DNA of 64,000 bases from positions 310,001 to 374,000 of the forward strand of contig NZ_FSQW01000001.1 in assembly GCF_900128895.1 (NCBI RefSeq), written 5' to 3'. A program made the translations under genes and the position numbers. The notes beneath the pieces were generated by a model. That model was not told the DNA's origin. It saw nothing but the letters and a program-made list of their open reading frames with translations, and searched no databases. This DNA comes from Parasphingorhabdus marina DSM 22363 (GTDB lineage: Bacteria; Pseudomonadota; Alphaproteobacteria; Sphingomonadales; Sphingomonadaceae). Positions 1 through 7,931 of this stretch are shown one piece after another. Numbering within the stretch: the stretch's first letter is position 1; every line of letters begins with the position of its first letter.

Positions 1-1272
1 CGAACCGGTGCGGCAGCGCTCAACAGTCTCGCTGAAGCCGGACGGACCGTCGCAGACCCGGCGAGGGTATTTGCCGTGACCGACCATATTGTCGACACCC
101 GGCCCGGCCGGACGGATCAGACCCTGATGCCGGGGGGACAGGCTTTTGTCACCGAAACCCGGGCGGCGGCAAAGGCCGCCGGCATCACCTTGTTTGACGT
201 GAACGATCCGGATCAGGGGATCGTTCATGTGATTTCTCCGGAACTGGGCATTGTCCTGCCCGGCTGCACGCTGATTGCACCGGACAGCCATACCTGCACC
301 CAGGGCGCTTTTGGCGCACTCGCCTGGGGCATCGGTTCCTCGGAGGCCGAGCATGCGATGGCGACGGGGACCCTGCGGCTGAACAAGCCGAAATCAATGC
401 TGGTGAAATTCAGCGGCAAGCGGCCCGAAGGTGTCACTCCCAAGGATATGATCATGACCCTTATCGCGCGTCATGGCGCGGCCGGAGGCAAGGGGCATGC
501 GGTCGAGTTTGCCGGAGAAGCCGTAACAGCGCTGGATATGGAAGGCCGCATGACCCTGTGCAACATGGCGACCGAATTCTCCGCCATGTCCGGTTTCATT
601 GCACCAGATGACAAGACTTTCGCATATCTCGAGGGGCGACGCTATGCGCCGAAAAATGTCCTTTGGGAGCAGGCCGTTGCACACTGGAAGACGCTGGCGA
701 GTGACAGAGATGCAGATTTTGATCAGCATATGGAGATTGATGCCAGCAAGATCGAACCGATGGTCAGCTGGGGCACCAGCCCCGAGCACAGCATCGGGAT
801 CAGCGACCAGATCCCGGGCAATGCCGGACAACGACCGCTCGAATATATGGATCTCGACAAAGGCCAGCGATTAAGGGGCACGCCCATTGATGCCGCCTTC
901 ATCGGCAGCTGCACCAACAGCCGCCTTTCCGACTTGCGTCGGGCATCTGCCCTGCTCCGGGGCAAGACCATTGCACCAGGTCTGAAAGCGATTTGCGTAC
1001 CGGGTTCCTCCCGGGTCAAGCGGGAAGCCGAAGCGGAAGGTATTGATCGGCTTTTCCGTGAGGCCGGGTTCGAATGGCGCGAGAGCGGCTGTTCCATGTG
1101 CTTTTATGCCGGAGGGGAGAGCTTCGATGCCGGATCGCGAGTCATCTCCACCACCAACCGTAACTTCGAAAGCCGCCAGGGTCCCAATGTCAAAACCCAT
1201 ATTGCCAGCCCGGAGACCGTGGTGGCCAGTGCCCTTGCCGGTGCCATTGCTGACCCGCGGGAGCTGACCTGA
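1..1272 (+). CDS. LeuC-type hydro-lyase large subunit (aconitase family), 5' end cut by window edge
   Basis: This is the large subunit of a two-part [4Fe-4S] hydro-lyase of the 3-isopropylmalate dehydratase type. The frame is open from base 1, and the GTG at 76 aligns with an internal position (the conserved stretch before a D-H dipeptide), so the true start lies perhaps 30-35 codons upstream of the window. Cluster cysteines are visible: CTN at codon 910 and CSMC at codons 1090 and 1099. Two positions usually fixed in true isopropylmalate isomerases differ: DSHT is followed by CTQG rather than (A/S)THG, and CSMC by FYAGG rather than LAMN. No leuA or leuB lies nearby, and the next genes encode a CoA-transferase and a lyase, so a catabolic hydratase (citraconate/citramalate or maleate/malate) is inferred rather than leucine synthesis. 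It overlaps leuD-like by one base (TGATG). Confidence 0.88.
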   Translation, partial: RTGAAALNSLAEAGRTVADPARVFAVTDHIVDTRPGRTDQTLMPGGQAFVTETRAAAKAAGITLFDVNDPDQGIVHVISPELGIVLPGCTLIAPDSHTCTQGAFGALAWGIGSSEAEHAMATGTLRLNKPKSMLVKFSGKRPEGVTPKDMIMTLIARHGAAGGKGHAVEFAGEAVTALDMEGRMTLCNMATEFSAMSGFIAPDDKTFAYLEGRRYAPKNVLWEQAVAHWKTLASDRDADFDQHMEIDASKIEPMVSWGTSPEHSIGISDQIPGNAGQRPLEYMDLDKGQRLRGTPIDAAFIGSCTNSRLSDLRRASALLRGKTIAPGLKAICVPGSSRVKREAEAEGIDRLFREAGFEWRESGCSMCFYAGGESFDAGSRVISTTNRNFESRQGPNVKTHIASPETVVASALAGAIADPRELT

Positions 1273-1889
1273 TGGCCGAACCGTTCACGACCCTGACATC
1301 GCTGCCCATGCCGCTGATCCGGGACAATATCGACACCGATCAGATCATTCCGTCACGGGAAATGAAAAGCACCGGAAAAACCGGGCTCGCAGACGGGCTC
1401 TTTGCCGGATGGCGCTATACGGCGATTGGCGGCCGCGATCCTGATGAGTCCTTTGTCCTGAATGATCCGGACTTTGCCAATAGCCGCATCATTCTCGGCG
1501 GGGAGAATTTCGGGTGCGGCTCGAGCCGGGAACATGCCGTCTGGGCTCTGGCCGAATATGGTTTTCGCGCTGTCATCGCACCGAGCTTTGCCCCGATCTT
1601 TGCCGGAAATTGCGTGCGCAACGGAATTTTGCCCGCAGTGCTGGATGCCGAACATGTCGCGGCGATTGCCGAATCCGGCAAGGTGGCAACCATTTCCCTG
1701 CCAGACCAGACCATTGCGATTGACGGCGCAAACAGCTGGCCTTTTCCCCTCGAAGCCGAAGCCAAGGCGATGTTGCTGGAAGGACTGGACGCAATTGATC
1801 TCAGTTTGAAAATGGCCAACGAAATTTCCACATGGCAAGAAGCGGATCGCGCCGCACGGCCATGGATCTATCCAGGAGCAACAGCATGA
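1272..1889 (+). CDS. LeuD-type hydro-lyase small subunit
   Basis: A 205-residue small (swivel-domain) subunit that pairs with the preceding LeuC-like protein. The family signature NFGCGSSREHA is intact at about residues 78-88, followed by the typical IAPSFAPIFAGN stretch. The early DTD-IIP segment is present, but the residues after it read SREMKSTGKTG, whereas leucine-pathway enzymes usually have a K-Q-F-L type sequence there; this loop helps choose the substrate, so isopropylmalate is doubtful. The start overlaps the leuC-like stop (TGATG), and the stop overlaps the start of the lyase gene (ATGA), so the three are translationally coupled. Length is normal for the family. Confidence 0.88.
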   Translation: MAEPFTTLTSLPMPLIRDNIDTDQIIPSREMKSTGKTGLADGLFAGWRYTAIGGRDPDESFVLNDPDFANSRIILGGENFGCGSSREHAVWALAEYGFRAVIAPSFAPIFAGNCVRNGILPAVLDAEHVAAIAESGKVATISLPDQTIAIDGANSWPFPLEAEAKAMLLEGLDAIDLSLKMANEISTWQEADRAARPWIYPGATA

Positions 1890-2818
1890 CCCTATCTGTC
1901 ACCATCAGCGAAGTCGGACCGCGCGACGGTCTGCAAAGCGTCGACCGCGTAATGCCGACCGAAGCCAAGAAAGCCTGGATCAAGGCGGAAGCCGAGGCCG
2001 GTGTCAGCGAGATCGAAGTGGGCAGTTTCGTCCCACCTTCACTTCTTCCTCAGATGGCTGACACGGCAGAAATTGTCGCCTTCGCGAAAACCATCGAAGG
2101 ACTCGATGTTGTCGCATTGATTCCCAACCTGCGGGGGGCGGAAAATGCGATAAAGGTCGGTGTCGACAAAATGTCGATCCCCTTTTCCATGTCCGAAACC
2201 CACAGCGTCAAGAATGTCCGCAAGGATCATCCCGCCATGCTTGCGGAAATCCGGGCAATTGCCGAACTGGTGGCAGAACAGCCGGAAGGACAGCGCCCAC
2301 ATTTTGAAGTAGGACTCTCGACCGCCTTTGGGTGCACGATCGAGGGGCCGGTGGCCGAGGACCAGATTGTCCGGCTCGCCGAGGCTGCGATGGAGGCCGG
2401 GGTCGCCGAGTGCGGACTGTCCGACACGACCGGCTATGCCAATCCTGCCCAGGTCACCCGGCTGGTCCGGAAAGTGAAAGCGGCAATTGGTTCGGACAAT
2501 CTCAACACGCTCCACCTGCACAACACCCGCGGTCTCGGCCTCGCCAATGTCATAGCCGGACTCGAAGAAGGGATAACCACTTTCGATGCTTCGCTGGGCG
2601 GACTTGGCGGTTGCCCCTTCGCTCCCGGAGCATCGGGCAATATCGTGACGGAAGATCTGGTGTTCATGCTGGAAGCGATGGGCATCCACACCGGAATTGA
2701 TCTGGAAAAACTGCTCAAGGTACGGGACATAGTCGCGGGAGCTTTGCCAGGCGAACCGATATACGGATTCACGCCCGATGCCGGACTGCCGCTGGGATTT
2801 GAAAGGGCTGCCGCATGA
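1886..2818 (+). CDS. HMG-CoA lyase family protein (candidate citramalyl-CoA lyase)
   Basis: A 310-residue TIM-barrel lyase of the hydroxymethylglutaryl-CoA lyase family, which splits 3-hydroxy-3-methylacyl-CoA or related thioesters into acetyl-CoA and a carbonyl product. Visible family features are GPRDGLQ at 11-17 (metal-binding Asp14), the metal-site HLH at 210-212 and the catalytic Cys243 in GGCPFAPG. The start at 1886 is chosen because it gives an ATGA overlap with the upstream stop and has AGGAG at the right distance; an upstream in-frame ATG at 1832 would overlap leuD needlessly. HMGL-family enzymes are known that cleave (R)-citramalyl-CoA, and the LeuCD and CoA-transferase neighbours make that role the favoured inference. 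HMG-CoA itself remains possible. Confidence 0.86.
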   Translation: MTLSVTISEVGPRDGLQSVDRVMPTEAKKAWIKAEAEAGVSEIEVGSFVPPSLLPQMADTAEIVAFAKTIEGLDVVALIPNLRGAENAIKVGVDKMSIPFSMSETHSVKNVRKDHPAMLAEIRAIAELVAEQPEGQRPHFEVGLSTAFGCTIEGPVAEDQIVRLAEAAMEAGVAECGLSDTTGYANPAQVTRLVRKVKAAIGSDNLNTLHLHNTRGLGLANVIAGLEEGITTFDASLGGLGGCPFAPGASGNIVTEDLVFMLEAMGIHTGIDLEKLLKVRDIVAGALPGEPIYGFTPDAGLPLGFERAAA

Positions 2819-3990
2819 CCGGACCGACACCCCTTGCCGGCCTGAAGGTTGTCGAGTTCACACATATGGTCATGGGCCCCGCGGTCGGTGCGATTCTCGC
2901 CTCGCTGGGCGCGGAAGTCGTGCGTGTCGAACCGATTGGCGGAGATCGCACGCGTCGGTTGGTCGGTTCGGGGTCGGGCTATTTCCCGATGTATAATCGC
3001 CACAAGCAGAGCATTGCGCTCAACCTCAAGGATCCCGACGGTCTGGATATCGCCAAAAAGCTGGTCGCCAAGGCGGATATTCTGGTCGAGAACTATCGCC
3101 CGGGTGCGATGGACCGGCTGGGATTGGGTTATGACGTTTTGTCAGAAACCAACGAACGCCTGATCTATTGCTCGGAAAAAGGGTTTCTGCCTGGCCCTTA
3201 TGAAAACCGCACCGCGCTTGATGAAGTCGCGCAAATGATGGGCGGCCTGGCCTATATGACCGGTCCACCGGGTCAGCCATTGCGCGCTGGTTCCAGCGTG
3301 ATTGACGTAACCGGCGGCATGTTCGGGGTCATCGCGATTCTGGCTGCGGTCGAGGAACGCCATCGCACCGGCAAAGGACAGAAGGTCCAGAGCTCGCTGT
3401 TCGAAACGACGATCTACATGATCGGTCAGCACATGGCGCAGAAGGCGGTGACCGGGAAAGCCGCTGATCCAATGCCGGCGCGAATTTCGGCCTGGGCCAT
3501 TTACGATGTGTTTCAGACCAAAGACGATCCCGTGTTTATAGGCGTGGTCACCGATGCGCTGTGGGAAAAATTCTGCAAGCTGTTCGAGCTGGACGACCTC
3601 TGGGCAGATGAGAGCATTCGCGAGAACAACAACCGGGTCGCCGCACGGGACCGGATCATGCCCCAGATTCGCGAGCTGATATCGGGTTTCTCCCGGGAAG
3701 AATTGATCGCGAAGCTGGAGGGCACCGGACTTCCTTTTGCGCCGATCGCCCGACCCGAAGACATGTTCGATGATCCGCATCTCAATGCGGCTGGCGGGCT
3801 GGAGCCGGTTACGCTGGATAGTGGCGAGGAAACAAAATTGCCGGCCCTGCCGATCGAAATGAACGGAGCCCGGCCTTCCTCGCCGGTGCAGCTTTCGTCG
3901 ATCGGGGAGCATACCGATGAACATCTCGCCAACCTCGGCATCTCCCCAGAAGAGATAGTTAGGCTGCGCGAGAAAGGTGCTATTGAATAA
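2815..3990 (+). CDS. CaiB/BaiF family III CoA-transferase
   Basis: A 391-residue family III CoA-transferase that would move CoA from a donor such as succinyl-CoA onto a carboxylic acid. The N-terminal Rossmann-like segment (LKVVEFTHMVMGP) and the RPGAMDRLGLGYD stretch near 96-108 are typical. The catalytic aspartate that forms the anhydride intermediate is probably Asp164 in SSVIDVTGG. Its start overlaps the lyase stop (ATGA). Placed right after a hydro-lyase and an HMGL-family lyase, it most likely makes the CoA ester that the lyase cleaves, as in itaconate/citramalate CoA-transferases; the acid acceptor cannot be read from sequence. Confidence 0.88.
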   Translation: MTGPTPLAGLKVVEFTHMVMGPAVGAILASLGAEVVRVEPIGGDRTRRLVGSGSGYFPMYNRHKQSIALNLKDPDGLDIAKKLVAKADILVENYRPGAMDRLGLGYDVLSETNERLIYCSEKGFLPGPYENRTALDEVAQMMGGLAYMTGPPGQPLRAGSSVIDVTGGMFGVIAILAAVEERHRTGKGQKVQSSLFETTIYMIGQHMAQKAVTGKAADPMPARISAWAIYDVFQTKDDPVFIGVVTDALWEKFCKLFELDDLWADESIRENNNRVAARDRIMPQIRELISGFSREELIAKLEGTGLPFAPIARPEDMFDDPHLNAAGGLEPVTLDSGEETKLPALPIEMNGARPSSPVQLSSIGEHTDEHLANLGISPEEIVRLREKGAIE

Positions 3991-4034
3991 CCCAAGGCTT
4001 CCGGCACGAGGGGCCGTTTCAGGAGAAGCCCTGC

Positions 4035-5675
4035 GTGACTGTCGAAACAGACATATTGATCATCGGCGCCGGGGCGGCGGGGCTGTCAGCAGCCCTTGCG
4101 GCTCATGAGTCCGGCGCCTCCGTAACCATCATCGAAAAACAGCCCAGGCTCGGTGGCACCGCTGCCATATCGGGTGGAATCATCTGGGCTCCGGGCAACA
4201 GCCAGATGACGGCTCACGGTCTGAGCGACAGTCGTGAAGAGGCCATGGCCTATTTCCAGTCGCTCAGTCAGGGCGATATTGACGATGAAGTTCTGGCGTC
4301 CTTTGTCGACGAGGCCCCGCGAGCCCTCGCCTTTCTGGAGGAACGGGATGCGGCCAGCTTCAGCATGCTCGAAGGCTATCCCGACTATTATCTCGACCGG
4401 CCCGGAGCGAAACCCGAAGGCGGCCGGGCGCTGGACAATGACCTGTTTGATTTTTCCACGCTCGGCGAATGGGCGGATCGGATCTTCGAGCATGGCCCCG
4501 CGCCCCGGATGATGCTCCGCGAAACGCCGCTGGGAGGCGGCACCGGCCAGATTGATCCGGAGGAAATGGAACGGCGGACCCAAGGCGATCTGCGCGGCTG
4601 GGGACAAGCCCTGATCGGGCGGATGCTCAAGGCCTGTCTGGAGCGAGGTATCGAACCGATGCTGGGCATCGACGGGCACCGCCTCACCATCGAAAAGGGC
4701 CGTGTAACCGGTGCCCGGATTACCAAAGACGGCAAGGAAGAAACATGGATTGCCCGCCGCGGAGTCATTCTTGCGACCGGCGGTTTCGAATGGAACGAGG
4801 AGCTCAAGCAGACCTTTCTGCGCGGCCCGCTGGATGCGCCCGCGTCACCGCCGGGCAATCAGGGCGACGGGCTGAAAATGGCGATGGCCGCCGGTGCGGG
4901 CCTGGGCAACATGACCAGCGCCTGGTGGGTGCCCACCGTATCGATGCCCGGAGTCTGCTGGGAAGGGGGTGAACAGCGCTCCATGCCGGTCCTGATCGAG
5001 CGCACCCTGCCGCACAGCCTGCTCGTCAACAGCAGCGGACGGCGGTTCTGCAATGAAGCCAATAATTATTCGGCCTTGGCGGGCGCCTTTCATTTCTTTG
5101 ATCCGGCCACGTACAGCTACCCCAATCTTCCGGCATGGCTGATCTGTGACCAGCAATATCTGTCCCGCTATCCGATCGCAGCACATATGCCCGGCGATCC
5201 CCTGCCAGAGTGGATCAGATCCGCCGACAGCCTGGATGCGCTGGGGGAAAAAATCGGTGTGGACGCCGCGCAACTGGTAAAAACCGTGGACCGGTTCAAC
5301 AGCCATGCTGGCGACGCGACCGATCCGGACTTCGGACGCGGGACCAGCGAATATGACCGCTTCTACGGGGATCGCTCCCGTCCCGGAGCGGCAGCAACGC
5401 TGGGTCCGGTGGACAGCGCCCCCTATTATGCGGTCGAAATCCGGATGGGTGCGCTGGGCACCAATGGCGGTGCAAAAACCAATGGTCAGGCCCAGGTTCT
5501 TGATCTTGACGGCGCACCCATTCCGGGCCTGTTCGCCGCCGGAAACGTGATCAGCTGCCCAACCGGCGGCGTCTATGCCGGAGCCGGAGGCACGCTGGGT
5601 CCCGCACTGACATTTGGACATATTGCCGGGCGGTCCGCGGCGCGGCTGGCGAATGATACAGGGAATCAGACATGA
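4035..5675 (+). CDS. FAD-dependent oxidoreductase, 3-ketosteroid dehydrogenase / fumarate reductase flavoprotein-like
   Basis: A 546-residue flavoprotein. The ADP-binding GAGAAG motif is at residues 10-15, followed by an IEK acidic end and a long second domain. The C-terminal segment GVYAGAGGTLGPALTFG is typical of the KstD-like branch that inserts a double bond next to a carbonyl. GTG at 4035 is the start, preceded by AGGAGA. The gap from the CoA-transferase is 44 bases and the stop overlaps the next gene (ATGA). It probably oxidises the cluster's carbon substrate to an alpha,beta-unsaturated product, which would feed a hydratase; an unsaturated-acid reductase is the alternative. Confidence 0.8.
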   Translation: MTVETDILIIGAGAAGLSAALAAHESGASVTIIEKQPRLGGTAAISGGIIWAPGNSQMTAHGLSDSREEAMAYFQSLSQGDIDDEVLASFVDEAPRALAFLEERDAASFSMLEGYPDYYLDRPGAKPEGGRALDNDLFDFSTLGEWADRIFEHGPAPRMMLRETPLGGGTGQIDPEEMERRTQGDLRGWGQALIGRMLKACLERGIEPMLGIDGHRLTIEKGRVTGARITKDGKEETWIARRGVILATGGFEWNEELKQTFLRGPLDAPASPPGNQGDGLKMAMAAGAGLGNMTSAWWVPTVSMPGVCWEGGEQRSMPVLIERTLPHSLLVNSSGRRFCNEANNYSALAGAFHFFDPATYSYPNLPAWLICDQQYLSRYPIAAHMPGDPLPEWIRSADSLDALGEKIGVDAAQLVKTVDRFNSHAGDATDPDFGRGTSEYDRFYGDRSRPGAAATLGPVDSAPYYAVEIRMGALGTNGGAKTNGQAQVLDLDGAPIPGLFAAGNVISCPTGGVYAGAGGTLGPALTFGHIAGRSAARLANDTGNQT

Positions 5676-6616
5676 GAATATTGACCATTGGCGCAACCGG
5701 CGATCAGGGGCATCCGTTGCTCGAACGGCTGCAAAAGGCGGGCATGACCCCGGTTGCGGCACTGCGCAATCCCGACGCTTTCGCGGGAACGGTTTTTGCC
5801 GATGTCGAGACCGTCAAGGCAGACCTGTATGACGAGGCCTCAATGATTTCGGCGGCAAAAGGTACGGACGCCATCGCCGCGCACCTGCCGTTCGTTTTCG
5901 ACAAGGAGCAGGCCGGGGTTTTGGGGCAAAACATTGCGGCAGCCGCCAGGGCAAACAACCTCAGGAAAATCGTGTTCAACACCAGCTGTTTTGTCGCCGA
6001 GGAGGATATCGGCAATCCGGCGCATGACGGGCGGCGGGAAATCGAGCGCCACATCATGGAAAGCGGAATCCCTTACGCGATTTTCGAACCCAAGGTGTTC
6101 ATGGACAATATGATCCGCATGTGGAGCAAGCCGTCGATCGTCAACAATGCGATCTTCGCCTATCCGGCGGCCCCGGATCTCAAAATCTCGTGGGTCTGTC
6201 TCGACGATGTGGCCGCTTTCATGGTTGAGGCGCTGGAACGGGAGGATCTGCCGTCCGGGCGTTATGCGATTGGCGGACCGGAGCCGCTGGTCGGAGACCA
6301 GGTTGCCGCCATTTTGAGCGAAGCCGCCGGAAAAGACGTAACCTTTCGCAGCCTGTCACCCGATGAATTTGCTTCAGCAATGAGCTTGCTGGTGACCGGG
6401 TCGGCAGATGTTGTACCCAACTCCGTCTATGACGGGATGGCCAGCTTTTACCGGTTCTACAACACCCAGCCGGTGTCACCCTTGATCGCCGACACGGAGG
6501 CGATGGCAGCCAGTTTCTCGATTCAGCCAACCTCCCTGCAGGAATGGGCTGCGCGGCAGGACTGGAGCAATCCCGGTGACCCGGCACTTGCGATCCGGAT
6601 GGCCGGCGCGCAGTAA
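5672..6616 (+). CDS. NmrA-like NAD(P)-binding protein (atypical SDR)
   Basis: A 314-residue Rossmann-fold protein of the NmrA/HSCARG group of atypical short-chain dehydrogenases. It begins MRILTIGATGDQG with the GxxGxxG dinucleotide motif at residues 7-13, and lacks the classical YxxxK pair in the usual place, as this group often does. Members act as NAD(P)H-dependent reductases (quinone, phenylcoumaran) or as redox sensors. The start overlaps the flavoprotein stop, and the MFS gene follows without any gap. Its substrate is unknown; coupling to the flavoprotein suggests the two act on the same intermediate. Confidence 0.72.
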   Translation: MRILTIGATGDQGHPLLERLQKAGMTPVAALRNPDAFAGTVFADVETVKADLYDEASMISAAKGTDAIAAHLPFVFDKEQAGVLGQNIAAAARANNLRKIVFNTSCFVAEEDIGNPAHDGRREIERHIMESGIPYAIFEPKVFMDNMIRMWSKPSIVNNAIFAYPAAPDLKISWVCLDDVAAFMVEALEREDLPSGRYAIGGPEPLVGDQVAAILSEAAGKDVTFRSLSPDEFASAMSLLVTGSADVVPNSVYDGMASFYRFYNTQPVSPLIADTEAMAASFSIQPTSLQEWAARQDWSNPGDPALAIRMAGAQ

Positions 6617-7897
6617 ATGGCAACACTGGCATCCGATAACCGCAAAGCCAATTATGCGCTGGGCGTATTGTTTGTTGTCACCATGCTCAATTTTCTTGAC
6701 CGGCAGATCATCTCGATCCTGGCCGAACCGATCAAGCGGGACCTGGGTCTGTCGGACACACAGCTCGGGTTGATGACGGGCTTGTCCTTTGCGCTGTTCT
6801 ATACAACTTTGGCCATACCGGTCGCCGCTCTGGCCGACCGCTGGAACCGCAGCCGCATCATCGCCATTGCCGTCGCCATCTGGTCGGCGATGACGGTATT
6901 GTGCGGTTTGTCAGCCAATTTCATCCAGTTGTTCCTCGCCCGGATTGGGGTCGGAATCGGCGAAGCGGGCTCTTCACCGGCCACACATTCCCTGATTGCG
7001 GATCTCTTTCCGCCGGAAAGGCGCGCCAGTGCGCTGGGTGTCATCGGCATGTCGATTCCGGTTGGTGCCTTCATCGCCTATGCCGCCGGCGGCTGGATAG
7101 CAGAGAATCTCAGCTGGCGGATTGCCTTTCTGATTGCCGGGTTCCCGGGACTGCTGGTCGCCCTGGCGATGTGGCTGACCGTTCCGGACCCGCGTGGAAA
7201 ACCCCGGCTGCTCGAATCCTTCAAACCGATCCCGGGCAAGGCGAGTCTGCGCGATGCCTTGCGCGAATTGTCCGGCAAGCCGGCTTACTGGCATCTCGTG
7301 GGCGCCGGTGTCATGGTTCAGTTTGTTTCCTACGGACTGGCAAGCTTTTACGGCGGGCTTTTTGTCCGGGTTTACGGCATGGGCTATGGCGAACTGGGCT
7401 GGAAGCTGGGCGTCATGGTCGGACTGTCCGGTGGTTTCGGCGCCTGGATCGGCGGCAAGGCCGGGGACTTTTTCGGCAAACGCAATCCCACCCTGCCACT
7501 GATTGTCAGCGGACTGGTATTGCTGTCCGCCGCACCGGGAATGATCTGGGCCATTTATGCCGGCAATGCCAATCTGGCGATCATCCTGCTGGCGATCCCG
7601 ACCTTTGCCGCTACTTTCTACTACGGTCCCACCTTTGCTGCCGTGCAGCTGCTCGCCAGTGATCAGACGCGGGCTTTGGCCGTGGCCATATATCTGCTGA
7701 TTGCCGGTCTGATCGGGCTGGGGCTTGGCCCGGTTTTTGTTGGCGCCCTGTCCGACTGGTTCGCCGCAGGCGGGACGGGAGAAGATGGCGCAGCGCTCCA
7801 GAAAGCCCTCGCCTGTCTGGCGCTGTTCAACCTGTGGGCAGGTGCGCACTACTGGTTTGCAAGAAAAGGCGTGGCCACCGCCGCTCAGGGGAGCTGA
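6617..7897 (+). CDS. MFS transporter, Spinster-like
   Basis: A 426-residue major facilitator with about 12 hydrophobic segments. The N-terminal LNFLDRQIISILAEPIK, the loop ALADRWNRSR and GIGEAGSSPA are typical of the Spinster-type branch common in sphingomonads. The ATG follows directly after the preceding stop (TAA-ATG), so it is the last gene of the rightward operon. It likely carries the organic acid or aromatic/isoprenoid substrate of the cluster across the inner membrane. A second, related carrier lies at 21468-22736. The stop codon is embedded in a perfect hairpin. Confidence 0.85.
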   Translation: MATLASDNRKANYALGVLFVVTMLNFLDRQIISILAEPIKRDLGLSDTQLGLMTGLSFALFYTTLAIPVAALADRWNRSRIIAIAVAIWSAMTVLCGLSANFIQLFLARIGVGIGEAGSSPATHSLIADLFPPERRASALGVIGMSIPVGAFIAYAAGGWIAENLSWRIAFLIAGFPGLLVALAMWLTVPDPRGKPRLLESFKPIPGKASLRDALRELSGKPAYWHLVGAGVMVQFVSYGLASFYGGLFVRVYGMGYGELGWKLGVMVGLSGGFGAWIGGKAGDFFGKRNPTLPLIVSGLVLLSAAPGMIWAIYAGNANLAIILLAIPTFAATFYYGPTFAAVQLLASDQTRALAVAIYLLIAGLIGLGLGPVFVGALSDWFAAGGTGEDGAALQKALACLALFNLWAGAHYWFARKGVATAAQGS

Positions 7898-7913
7898 ACA
7901 TCGTCAGCTCCCC
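7888..7913. terminator. Perfect 10-bp hairpin between convergent operons
   Basis: GGGGAGCTGA at 7888-7897 pairs with TCAGCTCCCC at 7904-7913 across a 6-nt loop. It includes the MFS stop codon and sits between two converging transcription units. No T-run follows on either side, so it is either a terminator needing help or an RNA end-protecting hairpin. Confidence 0.5.
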
Positions 7914-7931
7914 CGTCCCCCGACGAAACAG

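Noticed and set aside
1-1889. Reading leuC/leuD as leucine biosynthesis genes
   Set aside because: No leuA or leuB in the window, catabolic neighbours are fused by overlaps, and key motifs differ from those of isopropylmalate isomerase. Genes left of the window could still change this.
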